Assembly (NCBI GenBank): GCA_045545575.1
Contig: JAZQBE010000006.1
Location: 1-12,026 of the forward strand
Length of the DNA: 12,026 nucleotides
Direction of reading: 5' to 3'
Origin: Shuttleworthia sp045545575
Lineage (GTDB): Bacteria; Bacillota; Clostridia; Lachnospirales; Lachnospiraceae
Part shown: positions 1 to 6,700 of the stretch, piece by piece
How positions within the stretch are numbered: position 1 is the first letter of the stretch
Layout of the letters: each line of letters starts with the position of its first letter
Notes under the pieces: generated by a model
Told to the model about the DNA's origin: nothing
The model's input: only the letters and a program-made list of their open reading frames with translations
Databases searched by the model: none
Translations under genes and position numbers: made by a program

Positions 1-599
1 GCGATACACTGACCGCAGTCCACGCAGGAGGTGTCGCCTAACGGCATGTCGAAGGGGCTAGCGATGTTCGTGGCAAAGCCGCGGTTGTTCGCGCCGATGA
101 CGCCGACGGACTGGAACTTCTCGCAGGCAGCGACACAGCGGCGGCAAAGAATGCACTTGTTGTTGTCGCGGACCATGTGCGGAGCGGATTCGTCCAGTTC
201 GAAGTGGTTCATCGAACCTTCGTACTTGTGGGTGTCTTCCACGCCGTACTCCTGGCACAGCGCCTGCAGTTCGCAGTGACCGCTGCGCACGCAGGACAGG
301 CACTCCTTGTCGTGATCGGAAAGGATCAGCTCTAAGGTGTGCTTGCGGGAATTGATCACGCGGGGCGTGTTGGTAAAGACTTCCATGCCCTCGGAAACCG
401 GGTAGACGCAGGCGGTGACCAGAGAACGGGCACCCTTCACCTCTACCACGCAGATACGGCAGGCGCCGATCTCGTTGATTTCCTTTAAGTAGCACAGGGT
501 CGGAATCTTAATGTTGGCGATGCGGGCCGCTTCCAGGATCGTAGATCCGGCAGGAGCGGTGACTTGCATGCCATTGATTTTTAAAGTGATGTCAGCCAT
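1..599 (-). CDS. hydA: HydA, catalytic subunit of NAD-linked electron-bifurcating-type [FeFe] hydrogenase (N-terminal part, cut by window edge)
   Basis: The first 199 codons are present and the gene continues beyond base 1. The start at 599 is set by an AGGAGG ribosome binding site just upstream. Residues 1-80 form a [2Fe-2S] ferredoxin domain with Cys36, Cys47, Cys50 and Cys64. A NuoG-like His-Cys [4Fe-4S] motif follows (His96, Cys100, Cys103, Cys109). Next is a ferredoxin-type motif Cys149/152/155/159, and a second one begins at Cys192/195/198 where the window ends. This order of N-terminal clusters is known from the long group A [FeFe] hydrogenases (HydA of HydABC, HndD), whose C-terminal domain holds the H-cluster. 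That domain is not visible here, so catalytic activity is inferred. The gene lies 20 bp downstream of hydB in the same operon, which supports a soluble cytoplasmic HydABC complex exchanging electrons between ferredoxin, NADH and protons. The N-terminus of a NuoG-type dehydrogenase subunit is the main alternative. Confidence 0.9.
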   Translation of the reverse strand, partial: MADITLKINGMQVTAPAGSTILEAARIANIKIPTLCYLKEINEIGACRICVVEVKGARSLVTACVYPVSEGMEVFTNTPRVINSRKHTLELILSDHDKECLSCVRSGHCELQALCQEYGVEDTHKYEGSMNHFELDESAPHMVRDNNKCILCRRCVAACEKFQSVGVIGANNRGFATNIASPFDMPLGDTSCVDCGQCI

Positions 600-619
600 C
601 TTATCCTCCTTCCTTACGA

Positions 620-2416
620 TCATTTCTTGATGATTGCGCCAAACTTGCAGTTGTCCATACAGGTTCCGCACTTAATGCACTTCGCCTGATCGATCACGTG
701 CGGCTGCTTGACGGTACCGCTGATGCAGTTCACCGGGCAGTTGCGTGCGCAGAGCGTGCAGCCCTTGCACTTGTCGGCATCGATTTCGAAGTGAAGCAGA
801 TCCTTGCAGACGCCTGCCGGGCAGCGCTTCTCCACCACGTGGGCGATGTACTCGTCGCGGAAGTAGCGGAGCGTGGAAATGACCGGGTTCGGAGCCGTCT
901 GGCCAAGACCGCAGAGCGCGTTGTCCTTGATGTAGGCAGCGAGCTCTTCGAGCTTATCGAGATCCTCTAAGGTTCCCTGGCCCTTCGTGATCTTGTCGAG
1001 GATTTCATACATGCGGCGGGTGCCGATCCGGCAGGGCGTACACTTACCGCAGGACTCGTCGACGGTGAACTCCAGGAAGAACTTGGCGATATCCACCATG
1101 CAGTTGTCTTCGTCCATGACGATCAGACCGCCGGAACCCATCATGGAACCGATTTCGATCAGGTTGTCATAGTCGATCGGCACGTCGAAGTGTTCGGCCG
1201 GGATACATCCGCCGGACGGACCGCCGGTCTGCGCAGCCTTGAACTTCTTGCCGTTCGGGACGCCGCCGCCGATGTCTTCGACGACTTCGCGAAGCGTCGT
1301 GCCCATCGGGATTTCGACCAGACCGGTGTTGCAGATCTTGCCGCCGAGCGCGAACACCTTGGTGCCCTTGCTCTTCTCGGTACCCATGGACGCGAACCAG
1401 TCAGCGCCGTTTAAGATGATCTGCGGAATGTTCGCCCAGGTCTCGACGTTGTTTAAGATCGTCGGGCGCTGGAACAGACCGCTGACCGCCGGGAACGGCG
1501 GACGCGGACGGGGCTCGCCGCGCTTGCCTTCGATGGAGGTCATCAGAGCGGTTTCCTCACCGCAGACGAACGCGCCGGCGCCGAGGCGCAGGTCGATGTC
1601 GAAATCGAAGCCGGACTCGAAAATGTTCTTGCCGAGGAGGCCGTACTCTCTCGCCTGGCCGATGGCGATCTTTAAGCGGTCAACCGCGATCGGGTACTCG
1701 GCACGGACGTAGATGTAGCCCTGGTTGGCGCCGATGGCATAGCCGGCGATGGTCATGGCCTCAAGAACGGCATGCGGATCGCCTTCCAGAATGGAACGGT
1801 CCATGAACGCGCCCGGGTCGCCTTCGTCAGCGTTGCAGCAGACGTACTTCGGACCGCCGTCCTGTACAAGCGTACGGGCCAGCTGCCACTTGCGGCCGGT
1901 CTGGAAACCGGCGCCGCCGCGGCCGCGCAGACCGCTCTTTAACACGACGTCGATGACTTCTTCCGGCGTCATTTCGGTCAGCACCTTGCCGAGGGCTTCG
2001 TAACCGCCGGTACCGATGTACTCGTCGATGTTCTCGGGGTTGATCACGCCGCAGTTGCGCAGCGCGATACGGTGCTGCTTCTTGAAGAAGTTGGTCTCGT
2101 TTAAGGATTTGACGCGGTCGTCATCCTTATTCTCTTCTTTATACAGAAGACGGGTCACGGGACGGCCCTTGACGATATGCTCGGCGACGATTTCCGCGAC
2201 GTCTTCGGCCTTCAGCATGCAGTAGAAGGACGCGTCGGGGTAAATGATGGCGATCGGGCCTAACGCGCAGAGGCCGTGGCATCCGGTCTGGACGACAGCC
2301 ACTTCATCCGCAAGACCTGCTTCCGCGATCTTAGACTGAAACTCCTCGAAGATCTTCCCGGATCCGCTGGAGGAACAGCCTGTGCCGCCACATACAAGTA
2401 CATGAGATCTATACAT
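620..2416 (-). CDS. hydB: HydB, NuoF-like flavin and NAD-binding subunit of bifurcating-type [FeFe] hydrogenase
   Basis: This is a 598-residue protein with the complete HydB/HndC layout. An N-terminal thioredoxin-like [2Fe-2S] domain has Cys9, Cys14, Cys46 and Cys50. The NuoF core follows, with a glycine-rich FMN loop at residues 162-172 (GLRGRGGAGFQ) and the CNADEGDPGAF segment at about 194-204. The NuoF-type [4Fe-4S] site is at Cys456, Cys459, Cys462 and Cys502. The C-terminal tail carries two ferredoxin motifs (Cys550/553/556/560 and Cys580/583/586/590). In characterised homologues this subunit binds FMN and NAD(H) and is the site where electrons are split or merged. Residue 172 is Gln where I recall Pro in most NuoF FMN loops; the effect is unknown. 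The start at 2416 has an AAAGGAG site, 18 bp after the HndB-like gene. The C-terminal ferredoxin domains and the neighbouring hydA favour a hydrogenase subunit over Complex I or formate dehydrogenase. Confidence 0.95.
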   Translation of the reverse strand: MYRSHVLVCGGTGCSSSGSGKIFEEFQSKIAEAGLADEVAVVQTGCHGLCALGPIAIIYPDASFYCMLKAEDVAEIVAEHIVKGRPVTRLLYKEENKDDDRVKSLNETNFFKKQHRIALRNCGVINPENIDEYIGTGGYEALGKVLTEMTPEEVIDVVLKSGLRGRGGAGFQTGRKWQLARTLVQDGGPKYVCCNADEGDPGAFMDRSILEGDPHAVLEAMTIAGYAIGANQGYIYVRAEYPIAVDRLKIAIGQAREYGLLGKNIFESGFDFDIDLRLGAGAFVCGEETALMTSIEGKRGEPRPRPPFPAVSGLFQRPTILNNVETWANIPQIILNGADWFASMGTEKSKGTKVFALGGKICNTGLVEIPMGTTLREVVEDIGGGVPNGKKFKAAQTGGPSGGCIPAEHFDVPIDYDNLIEIGSMMGSGGLIVMDEDNCMVDIAKFFLEFTVDESCGKCTPCRIGTRRMYEILDKITKGQGTLEDLDKLEELAAYIKDNALCGLGQTAPNPVISTLRYFRDEYIAHVVEKRCPAGVCKDLLHFEIDADKCKGCTLCARNCPVNCISGTVKQPHVIDQAKCIKCGTCMDNCKFGAIIKK

Positions 2417-2434
2417 AATGTTCTCCTTTGGATA

Positions 2435-2818
2435 TTACTTTGCGGGGTTGATCATTTCCGGGATCACGTAATCCGTCACCACCTGGCCGCGGATGATATG
2501 CTGCTCCAGCACCTCGTCCGCTTTTTCCGGGGTCATGTGCACATAGGTGACCTTTTCCTCGCCGGGCTTGTAAACCTCGACGATCGGCTCGAAACGGCAC
2601 ATGCCGATGCAGCCGGTCTGCGTCACGGTGACGTCCTTTAATCCCTTTGCCTGAACCTGTTCCGCGAAACGGTTGATGACCGGGCGGGCGCCGGCAGCGA
2701 TGCCGCAGGTCGCCATGCCGACCACGATGCGGGTGTTGTTCTCGGTGTCGTCATCGCGCAGATTGACCTGACCCTGCATCCGCTCGCGGATGGCCTTCAG
2801 CTCTTCCAACGATTTCAT
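2435..2818 (-). CDS. HndB-like thioredoxin-fold (2Fe-2S) ferredoxin domain protein of the hydrogenase operon
   Basis: The start at 2818 is chosen because an AGAAAGGA ribosome binding site lies about 8 bases upstream; the open frame extends to 2851 but that start has no such site. The protein has 127 residues: a charged helical N-terminus (1-30), then a thioredoxin-like ferredoxin domain with Cys38 in an ATCGIAAGA motif and Cys70 and Cys74 in TGCIGMC. The usual Cx4C spacing would put a fourth cysteine at residue 43, which is Gly, so only three of four canonical ligands are present. I believe this is typical of the HndB family but cannot check it. HndB is the fourth subunit encoded with HndACD-type NADP-reducing hydrogenases. 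Its position between the ATPase gene and hydB implies a role in assembly, electron transfer or regulation of the complex. The exact role is not established by the sequence. Confidence 0.85.
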   Translation of the reverse strand: MKSLEELKAIRERMQGQVNLRDDDTENNTRIVVGMATCGIAAGARPVINRFAEQVQAKGLKDVTVTQTGCIGMCRFEPIVEVYKPGEEKVTYVHMTPEKADEVLEQHIIRGQVVTDYVIPEMINPAK

Positions 2819-2875
2819 CGTCCACATCCTTTCTGTAATAACAGTCCTCACAGTTACAATTGAAATGTCGTTGCT

Positions 2876-3433
2876 TTACAGGGTTTTCCCGCCGAGGGTC
2901 TCCGTAATGTTCTCGGACAGATAATCCCTGATGTACTCCTGGATTTCCGGCAGCTGGAAGGACAAATCTCCCAATACCTCCCGCAGCTCTCTCGTATCCA
3001 AGGTAAATGAGTTTTCATTGACCGTAAAGGTGAAAAGAAAATCCATGTCCTCATGCATGAGGATCAGGTCCTTCATCACGCCGCCGATATCGCCGAGCGG
3101 CATGCGGTCGATGGAGGACAGCACGTAAACAGCCGTCACCACCGTGCCGACACCTTTTTCGGAGTCAATGGAAAAGGATCCGCCGGTCTGTTCCGCGCTG
3201 AGTTTGAAGAACGGGACGCCCAGCCCCACCCGGCGCGTTTTGCGCGTGGTAAAGAACGGGTCCGTCACGTGGGCGACCTGCTCCGCATCCATGCCGCAGC
3301 CGTCGTCTTTAATCACGATGGTCAGGCGGTCTTCCCTCTCCTGTGCGCTGACCGTAATCTCGGTCAGACTCGCTCCGGCGCGGACGCAGTTTTCAGCCAC
3401 ATCTAAAACATTCAGTGCGATTTCCGGCATCAT
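2876..3433 (-). CDS. Stand-alone GHKL/histidine-kinase-type ATPase in the hydrogenase operon
   Basis: This 185-residue protein has a complete ATP-binding fold of the histidine kinase family in its first 105 residues. The N-box carries Asn15 (DVAENCVRAGA), the G1 box is DDGCGMD at 43-49, the F-box region is DPFFTT at 58-63, and the G2 box is VGLGV at 69-73. No dimerisation/phosphoacceptor histidine domain, sensor domain or membrane segment is present. Residues 110-185 form a distinct acidic tail of unknown function. The gene starts 6 bp after the hydC stop, and a GAGGA ribosome binding site overlaps the end of hydC, so the two are translationally linked. Such ATPases recur in bifurcating hydrogenase operons, as far as I recall, but are not known structural subunits. 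A role as protein kinase, anti-sigma factor or assembly chaperone is possible and unproven. A second, unrelated-looking GHKL protein sits in the divergent operon. Confidence 0.85.
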   Translation of the reverse strand: MMPEIALNVLDVAENCVRAGASLTEITVSAQEREDRLTIVIKDDGCGMDAEQVAHVTDPFFTTRKTRRVGLGVPFFKLSAEQTGGSFSIDSEKGVGTVVTAVYVLSSIDRMPLGDIGGVMKDLILMHEDMDFLFTFTVNENSFTLDTRELREVLGDLSFQLPEIQEYIRDYLSENITETLGGKTL

Positions 3434-3439
3434 AGGGCA

Positions 3440-3946
3440 TTAATCCTCGTACTTCGCAAGGATGCCCGGTACCTGATCCGGCGTCATGCGGCCGTAAACG
3501 TCTTCGTTTACGAGCATGACCGGCGCAAGACCGCAGGCACCGACACAGCGGCAGGCGTCCAGAGAAAACTTGCCGTCGTCTGTGCATTCACCGTTGTCAA
3601 TTTTCAGCGTATCCTTGATCTTCTGAAGGACGTCGCCGGAGCCTTTGACGTAGCACGCCGTTCCCAGGCAAACGGAGATCTGATACTTGCCCTTGGGATT
3701 CAAACTGAACTGTGAGTAGAATGTGGAGACGCCGTACACCTTCTCAAGCGGAACGTCCATCTCCTGTGCAATCATGGTCTGCACCTCGATTGGAAGGTAG
3801 CCGTAGATCGCCTGGGCTTCCTGGAGAACCGGCATCAGTGCGCCCGGCTCGTCCTTTTTCTCCCTGATGATCGCTTTCAGCTGTTCTTCCTGGGCAGCCG
3901 TTCCGGCGAAGCGAACGCCGGACTGTCCTCCTGCATGTGGACACAT
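3440..3946 (-). CDS. hydC: HydC, NuoE-like [2Fe-2S] subunit of bifurcating-type hydrogenase
   Basis: This 168-residue protein has the NuoE (24 kDa) fold. A helical N-terminal half includes YGYLP at 48-52 and VYGVSTFYSQF at 70-80, followed by the thioredoxin-like [2Fe-2S] domain with Cys93 and Cys98 (CLGTAC) and Cys134 and Cys138 (CVGAC). All four ligands are present. In HydABC and HndABCD complexes this subunit passes electrons near the HydB flavin. It is the first gene of the minus-strand operon, with a strong GAGGAGG ribosome binding site 8 bases before the ATG at 3946 and a promoter at 3991-4020. The first ten residues (MCPHAGGQSG) are an unusual Cys/His-containing leader. NuoE from Complex I or formate dehydrogenase is the alternative, but the linked hydB and hydA argue against it. 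Confidence 0.95.
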   Translation of the reverse strand: MCPHAGGQSGVRFAGTAAQEEQLKAIIREKKDEPGALMPVLQEAQAIYGYLPIEVQTMIAQEMDVPLEKVYGVSTFYSQFSLNPKGKYQISVCLGTACYVKGSGDVLQKIKDTLKIDNGECTDDGKFSLDACRCVGACGLAPVMLVNEDVYGRMTPDQVPGILAKYED

Positions 3947-3990
3947 AAGCCTTACCTCCTCAGAAAAATAGATGTCTAAACAGCATTTTC

Positions 3991-4020
3991 ATCATAACAT
4001 ATGTGCGAGGGGGATTGCAA
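3991..4020 (-). promoter_or_regulatory. Predicted sigma-A promoter of the hydC operon
   Basis: Read on the minus strand, TTGCAA (4015-4020) and TATGAT (3991-3996) are separated by 18 bases. The -10 matches consensus at five of six positions and the -35 at four of six. It sits about 45 bp upstream of the hydC start and points into the operon. No other gene lies between it and the divergent operon. Confidence 0.6.
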
Positions 4021-4100
4021 AGCCTTTCGTGATAAAATTGTCAATATTCGTCCCTGTTCCGGAAACCCTTCGGAATTCCTTCTGACGCGCGGAAATAACC

Positions 4101-4130
4101 TTGCGCGCCTCTCCTCTTCTGTGGTATGTT
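4101..4130 (+). promoter_or_regulatory. Possible promoter of the divergent sensory-hydrogenase operon
   Basis: TTGCGC (4101-4106) and TATGTT (4125-4130) are separated by 18 bases, pointing towards the first plus-strand gene at 4178. Both hexamers are imperfect matches (four of six each), so a promoter here probably depends on an activator or is weak. The predicted start near 4137 falls inside the inverted repeat at 4130-4154. Confidence 0.4.
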
Positions 4131-4154
4131 TGACATGTATGTAATCCATGTCAA
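4130..4154. promoter_or_regulatory. Perfect inverted repeat, candidate operator
   Basis: TTGACATG and CATGTCAA form a perfect 8-bp inverted repeat with a 9-bp spacer, centred at 4142. It abuts the predicted -10 of the plus-strand operon and lies 23 bp before its ribosome binding-site/start region. Arm length, spacing and position fit a dimeric repressor site at the start of transcription. The regulator is not recognisable from the window. Confidence 0.5.
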
Positions 4155-4177
4155 CATGCATATTTTTGGAGGTTTCC

Positions 4178-4540
4178 ATGACTATTCAGGATGTACGTGA
4201 CTGTCTGGGCGCGACCGTGCTCTGCGGGGAGGAAAACATCGACCGCGAGGTGCACGCCGCCTGCGGATCTGACATGATGAGCGACGTGCTGGCCTTCGTC
4301 AAGGACCAGGCGGTTCTCTTAACCGGCCTGTGCAATCCGCAGGTCATCCGCACCGCCATGATGATGGACATCGTCTGCATCGTCTTCGTCCGCGCAAAGA
4401 ATCCGACTGAAGAAATGATCGAAATGGCCAAGGATGCGGACATCGTCCTGATGAAGACCGGACACCGCATGTTCTCGACCTGCGGCATTCTGTATTCCAA
4501 GGGACTGGGAGGAGGTCAGGACTATGAGCGACTCCATTGA
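4178..4540 (+). CDS. DRTGG-domain-like protein, first copy, in the sensory hydrogenase operon
   Basis: This small soluble protein of 120 residues has no membrane segment or signal peptide. The start at 4178 is chosen because TTGGAGG lies 7 bases upstream; the frame extends back to 4148 without a ribosome binding site. It begins MTIQDV and alternates short helices with hydrophobic strands (AVLLTG at 45-50, IVCIVFVRA at 65-73, ADIVLMKTGHRMF at 87-99), the pattern of DRTGG domains, which form small regulatory folds often found near CBS domains. The literal DRTGG signature is absent, so the family call rests on pattern and context. It shares its opening residues and length with the gene at 6348, suggesting an old duplication. 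Its last 17 bases overlap the next gene, indicating coupled translation. It may act as a ligand-binding or adaptor subunit, which is inference. Confidence 0.7.
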   Translation: MTIQDVRDCLGATVLCGEENIDREVHAACGSDMMSDVLAFVKDQAVLLTGLCNPQVIRTAMMMDIVCIVFVRAKNPTEEMIEMAKDADIVLMKTGHRMFSTCGILYSKGLGGGQDYERLH

Positions 4541-4946
4541 GTTAAAATACCAGATCTCCGGCGACGACTTCACCCGCGCGGGCGAAGCCTCTTCCGACGT
4601 CAAAAAGAAGCTGAAGCTGATGGGCGTCTCTCCCGACATCGTCCGCAAGGTGTCCATCGCGCTCTATGAAGGCGAAATCAACATGGTCATCCACGCCAAC
4701 GGCGGCGAGATCACGGTGACGGTGACGGACACCGACATCACCATGGTCTTAGCGGACGTCGGCCCCGGCATCCCGGATATCGAAAAGGCCATGACCGCCG
4801 GCTTCTCGACCGCACCCGAAGACGTCCGCAGTCTCGGCTTCGGCGCCGGCATGGGCCTTCCGAACATGAAAAAATACACCGACGACATCCACATCGAAAC
4901 CGAACTAGGCGTCGGCACCACCGTGACCATGCGTGTCAATTTATAA
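4524..4946 (+). CDS. RsbW/SpoIIAB-like GHKL ATPase (anti-sigma-factor-type serine kinase)
   Basis: This is a 140-residue single-domain ATPase. The N-box region is ALYEGEINMVIHANGG at 46-61, with Glu49, Asn53 and His57 in the pattern of RsbW-type kinases. The G1 box is DVGPGIPD at 78-85, and the G2/ATP-lid is GFGAGMGLPNMKK at 105-117. These proteins act as anti-sigma factors or phosphorylate Ser/Thr on STAS-domain antagonists. No antagonist or sigma gene is visible here, so the partner is unknown. The start has a GGAGGAGG site 8 bases upstream, placed inside the end of the preceding gene. The gene lies directly before the sensory-type hydrogenase, where it could serve as the output domain of an H2 or redox sensor. 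Membership in the GHKL family is secure; the signalling role is inference. Confidence 0.85.
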   Translation: MSDSIELKYQISGDDFTRAGEASSDVKKKLKLMGVSPDIVRKVSIALYEGEINMVIHANGGEITVTVTDTDITMVLADVGPGIPDIEKAMTAGFSTAPEDVRSLGFGAGMGLPNMKKYTDDIHIETELGVGTTVTMRVNL

Positions 4947-4964
4947 GAAAGCAGACTCTGCATC

Positions 4965-6314
4965 ATGGCTGATAAATTCTACCATTCCGTCGTGCTCGAC
5001 GAGTCTTCCTGCGTCGGATGCACCAACTGCATCAAGCGCTGTCCGACGGCGGCGATCCGCGTGCGGAACGGGAAAGCGGTCATCACGAAGGAACGCTGCA
5101 TCGACTGCGGCGAATGCATCCGCATCTGTGAGCACCATGCGAAGATCGCGGTCTACGACCCGCTTTCCGTTATCGACAACTACAAATACAAGGTGGCCCT
5201 TCCGGCGCCCTCGCTCTACGCGCAGTTCAACAACGTCACCGACAGCAACATCGTCCTGACCGCCCTTCTTCTGATGGGCTTTGACGACGTGCTCGAGGTC
5301 GGCGCCGCGGCGGAAATCGTTTCCGCCAAGACCCGCGCCTACTTAAGTGAGCACAAGGACCAGTGGCCGCTCATCTCCACGGCCTGCCCGTCCATTCTGC
5401 GCCTGATCCGCGTGCGCTTCCCCGGCCTGATGGATCATCTTCTGCCCATCCAGCCGCCGGTGGAAATCGCCGCGTCCTTAGCGCGAAAAAAAGCCATGCT
5501 CGACACCGGCCTTCCCGCGGAAGACATCGGCATCTTCTTCATCTCGCCCTGTCCCGCGAAGCACTCCGCGGCCAGAAGCCCGATCGGCATCGGCAAATCC
5601 GAAATCGACGGCGTGCTCGCCATGAAGGACGTGTACGTCAAACTGCTGCCCTTTATGGACAAAGCCGCCGCGGATCCGCAGGATCTCGCGAAAGCCGGCC
5701 GCATCGGCATCGGCTGGGGCACGGGCGGCGGCGAAGCAGCGGGTCTGATCAACGACGAATACCTGGCGGCCGACGGCATCGAAAACTGCATCCAGATTCT
5801 GGAAGATCTGGAGGATCAGAAATACCAGGGCCTGCAGTTCATCGAGCTCGACGCCTGCCCCGGCGGCTGCGTGGGCGGTGTGCTCACCGTTGAAAACCCG
5901 TTCCTGGCCAAGGTCAAGCTCTCCCACCTGCGCAAGTACCTGCCGGTGGCGCAGACCCACGCCGAGTTTCCCTACCAGTTCGGCAACTGGACCGAGGAAC
6001 CGGAATACGAATCAGTCTTCAATCTCGGCACGAGCATGATCGACAACATCCGCAAAATGTCGCAGATCGAAGAACTGTGCAAAAAGTTCCCCGGCCTCGA
6101 CTGCGGCAGCTGCGGCGCGCCGAGCTGCATGGCCCTCGCGGAAGACATCGTGCGCGGTCTCGCAAACGAGAACGACTGCATCCACGTGCTGCTCCACAAC
6201 CTGCACGACACGATGGTGGAAAGCGGCACGGACATGTCCGAGGAAGACCGCAGAAGCATGAAACGCCATCTGCGGGAGGTTGTGAACGAAAGCGCGAATT
6301 CCCTGCTGAAGTAA
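4965..6314 (+). CDS. Putative sensory [FeFe] hydrogenase (group C/D, HydS-like)
   Basis: This is a 449-residue cytoplasmic iron-sulfur protein. Two ferredoxin motifs lie at Cys16/19/22/26 and Cys45/48/51/55. An H-cluster domain follows with degenerate signatures: STACP (138-142) for L1, SPCPAK (194-199) for L2 and ELDACPGGCVGG (294-305) for L3. The four cysteines that hold the H-cluster (141, 196, 298, 302) are kept. Ala140 stands where catalytic hydrogenases have the proton-transfer cysteine, a change known in the putatively sensory groups C and D. A C-terminal [4Fe-4S] motif follows (Cys380/383/388 and Cys405). There is no PAS domain, which fits group D better than group C. The ribosome binding site is weak, unlike its neighbours. 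It sits between two DRTGG-like genes and after an RsbW-like kinase, divergent from the bifurcating hydrogenase, so sensing H2 or redox state is the likely job. Low-rate catalysis is not excluded. Confidence 0.88.
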   Translation: MADKFYHSVVLDESSCVGCTNCIKRCPTAAIRVRNGKAVITKERCIDCGECIRICEHHAKIAVYDPLSVIDNYKYKVALPAPSLYAQFNNVTDSNIVLTALLLMGFDDVLEVGAAAEIVSAKTRAYLSEHKDQWPLISTACPSILRLIRVRFPGLMDHLLPIQPPVEIAASLARKKAMLDTGLPAEDIGIFFISPCPAKHSAARSPIGIGKSEIDGVLAMKDVYVKLLPFMDKAAADPQDLAKAGRIGIGWGTGGGEAAGLINDEYLAADGIENCIQILEDLEDQKYQGLQFIELDACPGGCVGGVLTVENPFLAKVKLSHLRKYLPVAQTHAEFPYQFGNWTEEPEYESVFNLGTSMIDNIRKMSQIEELCKKFPGLDCGSCGAPSCMALAEDIVRGLANENDCIHVLLHNLHDTMVESGTDMSEEDRRSMKRHLREVVNESANSLLK

Positions 6315-6347
6315 CGCTTCGTTTTTTAGATAAAAAGGAGACCATCC

Positions 6348-6683
6348 ATGACGATTCAGGATCTTCTGGATAAAAACATCTTTTCCGTCGTCTGCGAAGG
6401 CGACGAAACCGACCGTGTCATCGAACACGTCTTCTGCTGCGACCTGTTGAGTATCGCCATGAGCCGCGGCATCGAAAACGCCGCCTGGGTCACCGTCATG
6501 GGCAACATCAACACCCTTGCCGTCATGAACCTGACCGACATGGCCCTGATCGTGCTCGCCGAAGGCGTGCACATGGACGAAAACGGCCTTGCGAAGGCAA
6601 AACTGGAAGGCTATACCGTGCTTGCCACCGACAAGCCCGTCTTCGACGCCGCCATGGAGATTTACAACCTGATTCACGCTTAG
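6348..6683 (+). CDS. DRTGG-domain-like protein, second copy
   Basis: This is a 111-residue soluble protein beginning MTIQDL, like the gene at 4178, with the same alternation of helices and hydrophobic strands (NTLAVMNLTDMALIVLAEG at about 55-73, then GYTVLATDKPVFDAA at about 89-103). The TDKPVFDAA-like ending is what I associate with DRTGG-domain proteins of clostridial hydrogenase clusters. The catalytic function is unknown; DRTGG domains are thought to be regulatory. A GGAG site lies about 7 bases before the ATG. It follows the sensory hydrogenase by 33 bp and precedes the PHP gene by 17 bp. Unlike the first copy it lacks the cysteine- and methionine-rich middle (residues 51-69 of the first copy), so the two are probably not interchangeable. 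Confidence 0.78.
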   Translation: MTIQDLLDKNIFSVVCEGDETDRVIEHVFCCDLLSIAMSRGIENAAWVTVMGNINTLAVMNLTDMALIVLAEGVHMDENGLAKAKLEGYTVLATDKPVFDAAMEIYNLIHA

Positions 6684-6700
6684 GAACCGGAAAGGATCCC

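Noticed and set aside
58..495. Minus-strand 145-codon frame within hydA
   Set aside because: It is out of frame with the clear HydA sequence, is Arg/Gly-rich and lacks a ribosome binding site.
4024..4046. Rex-type operator upstream of hydC
   Set aside because: The bases around TTGTCAA and TTCGTGAT are only loosely symmetric (about half the positions) and do not fit the TTGTTAA-N4-TTAACAA pattern.
6304..6327. Terminator between the sensory hydrogenase and the second DRTGG-like gene
   Set aside because: A run of six T follows only a 4-5 bp stem (GAAG/CTTC), too weak for termination, and the downstream genes look co-transcribed.
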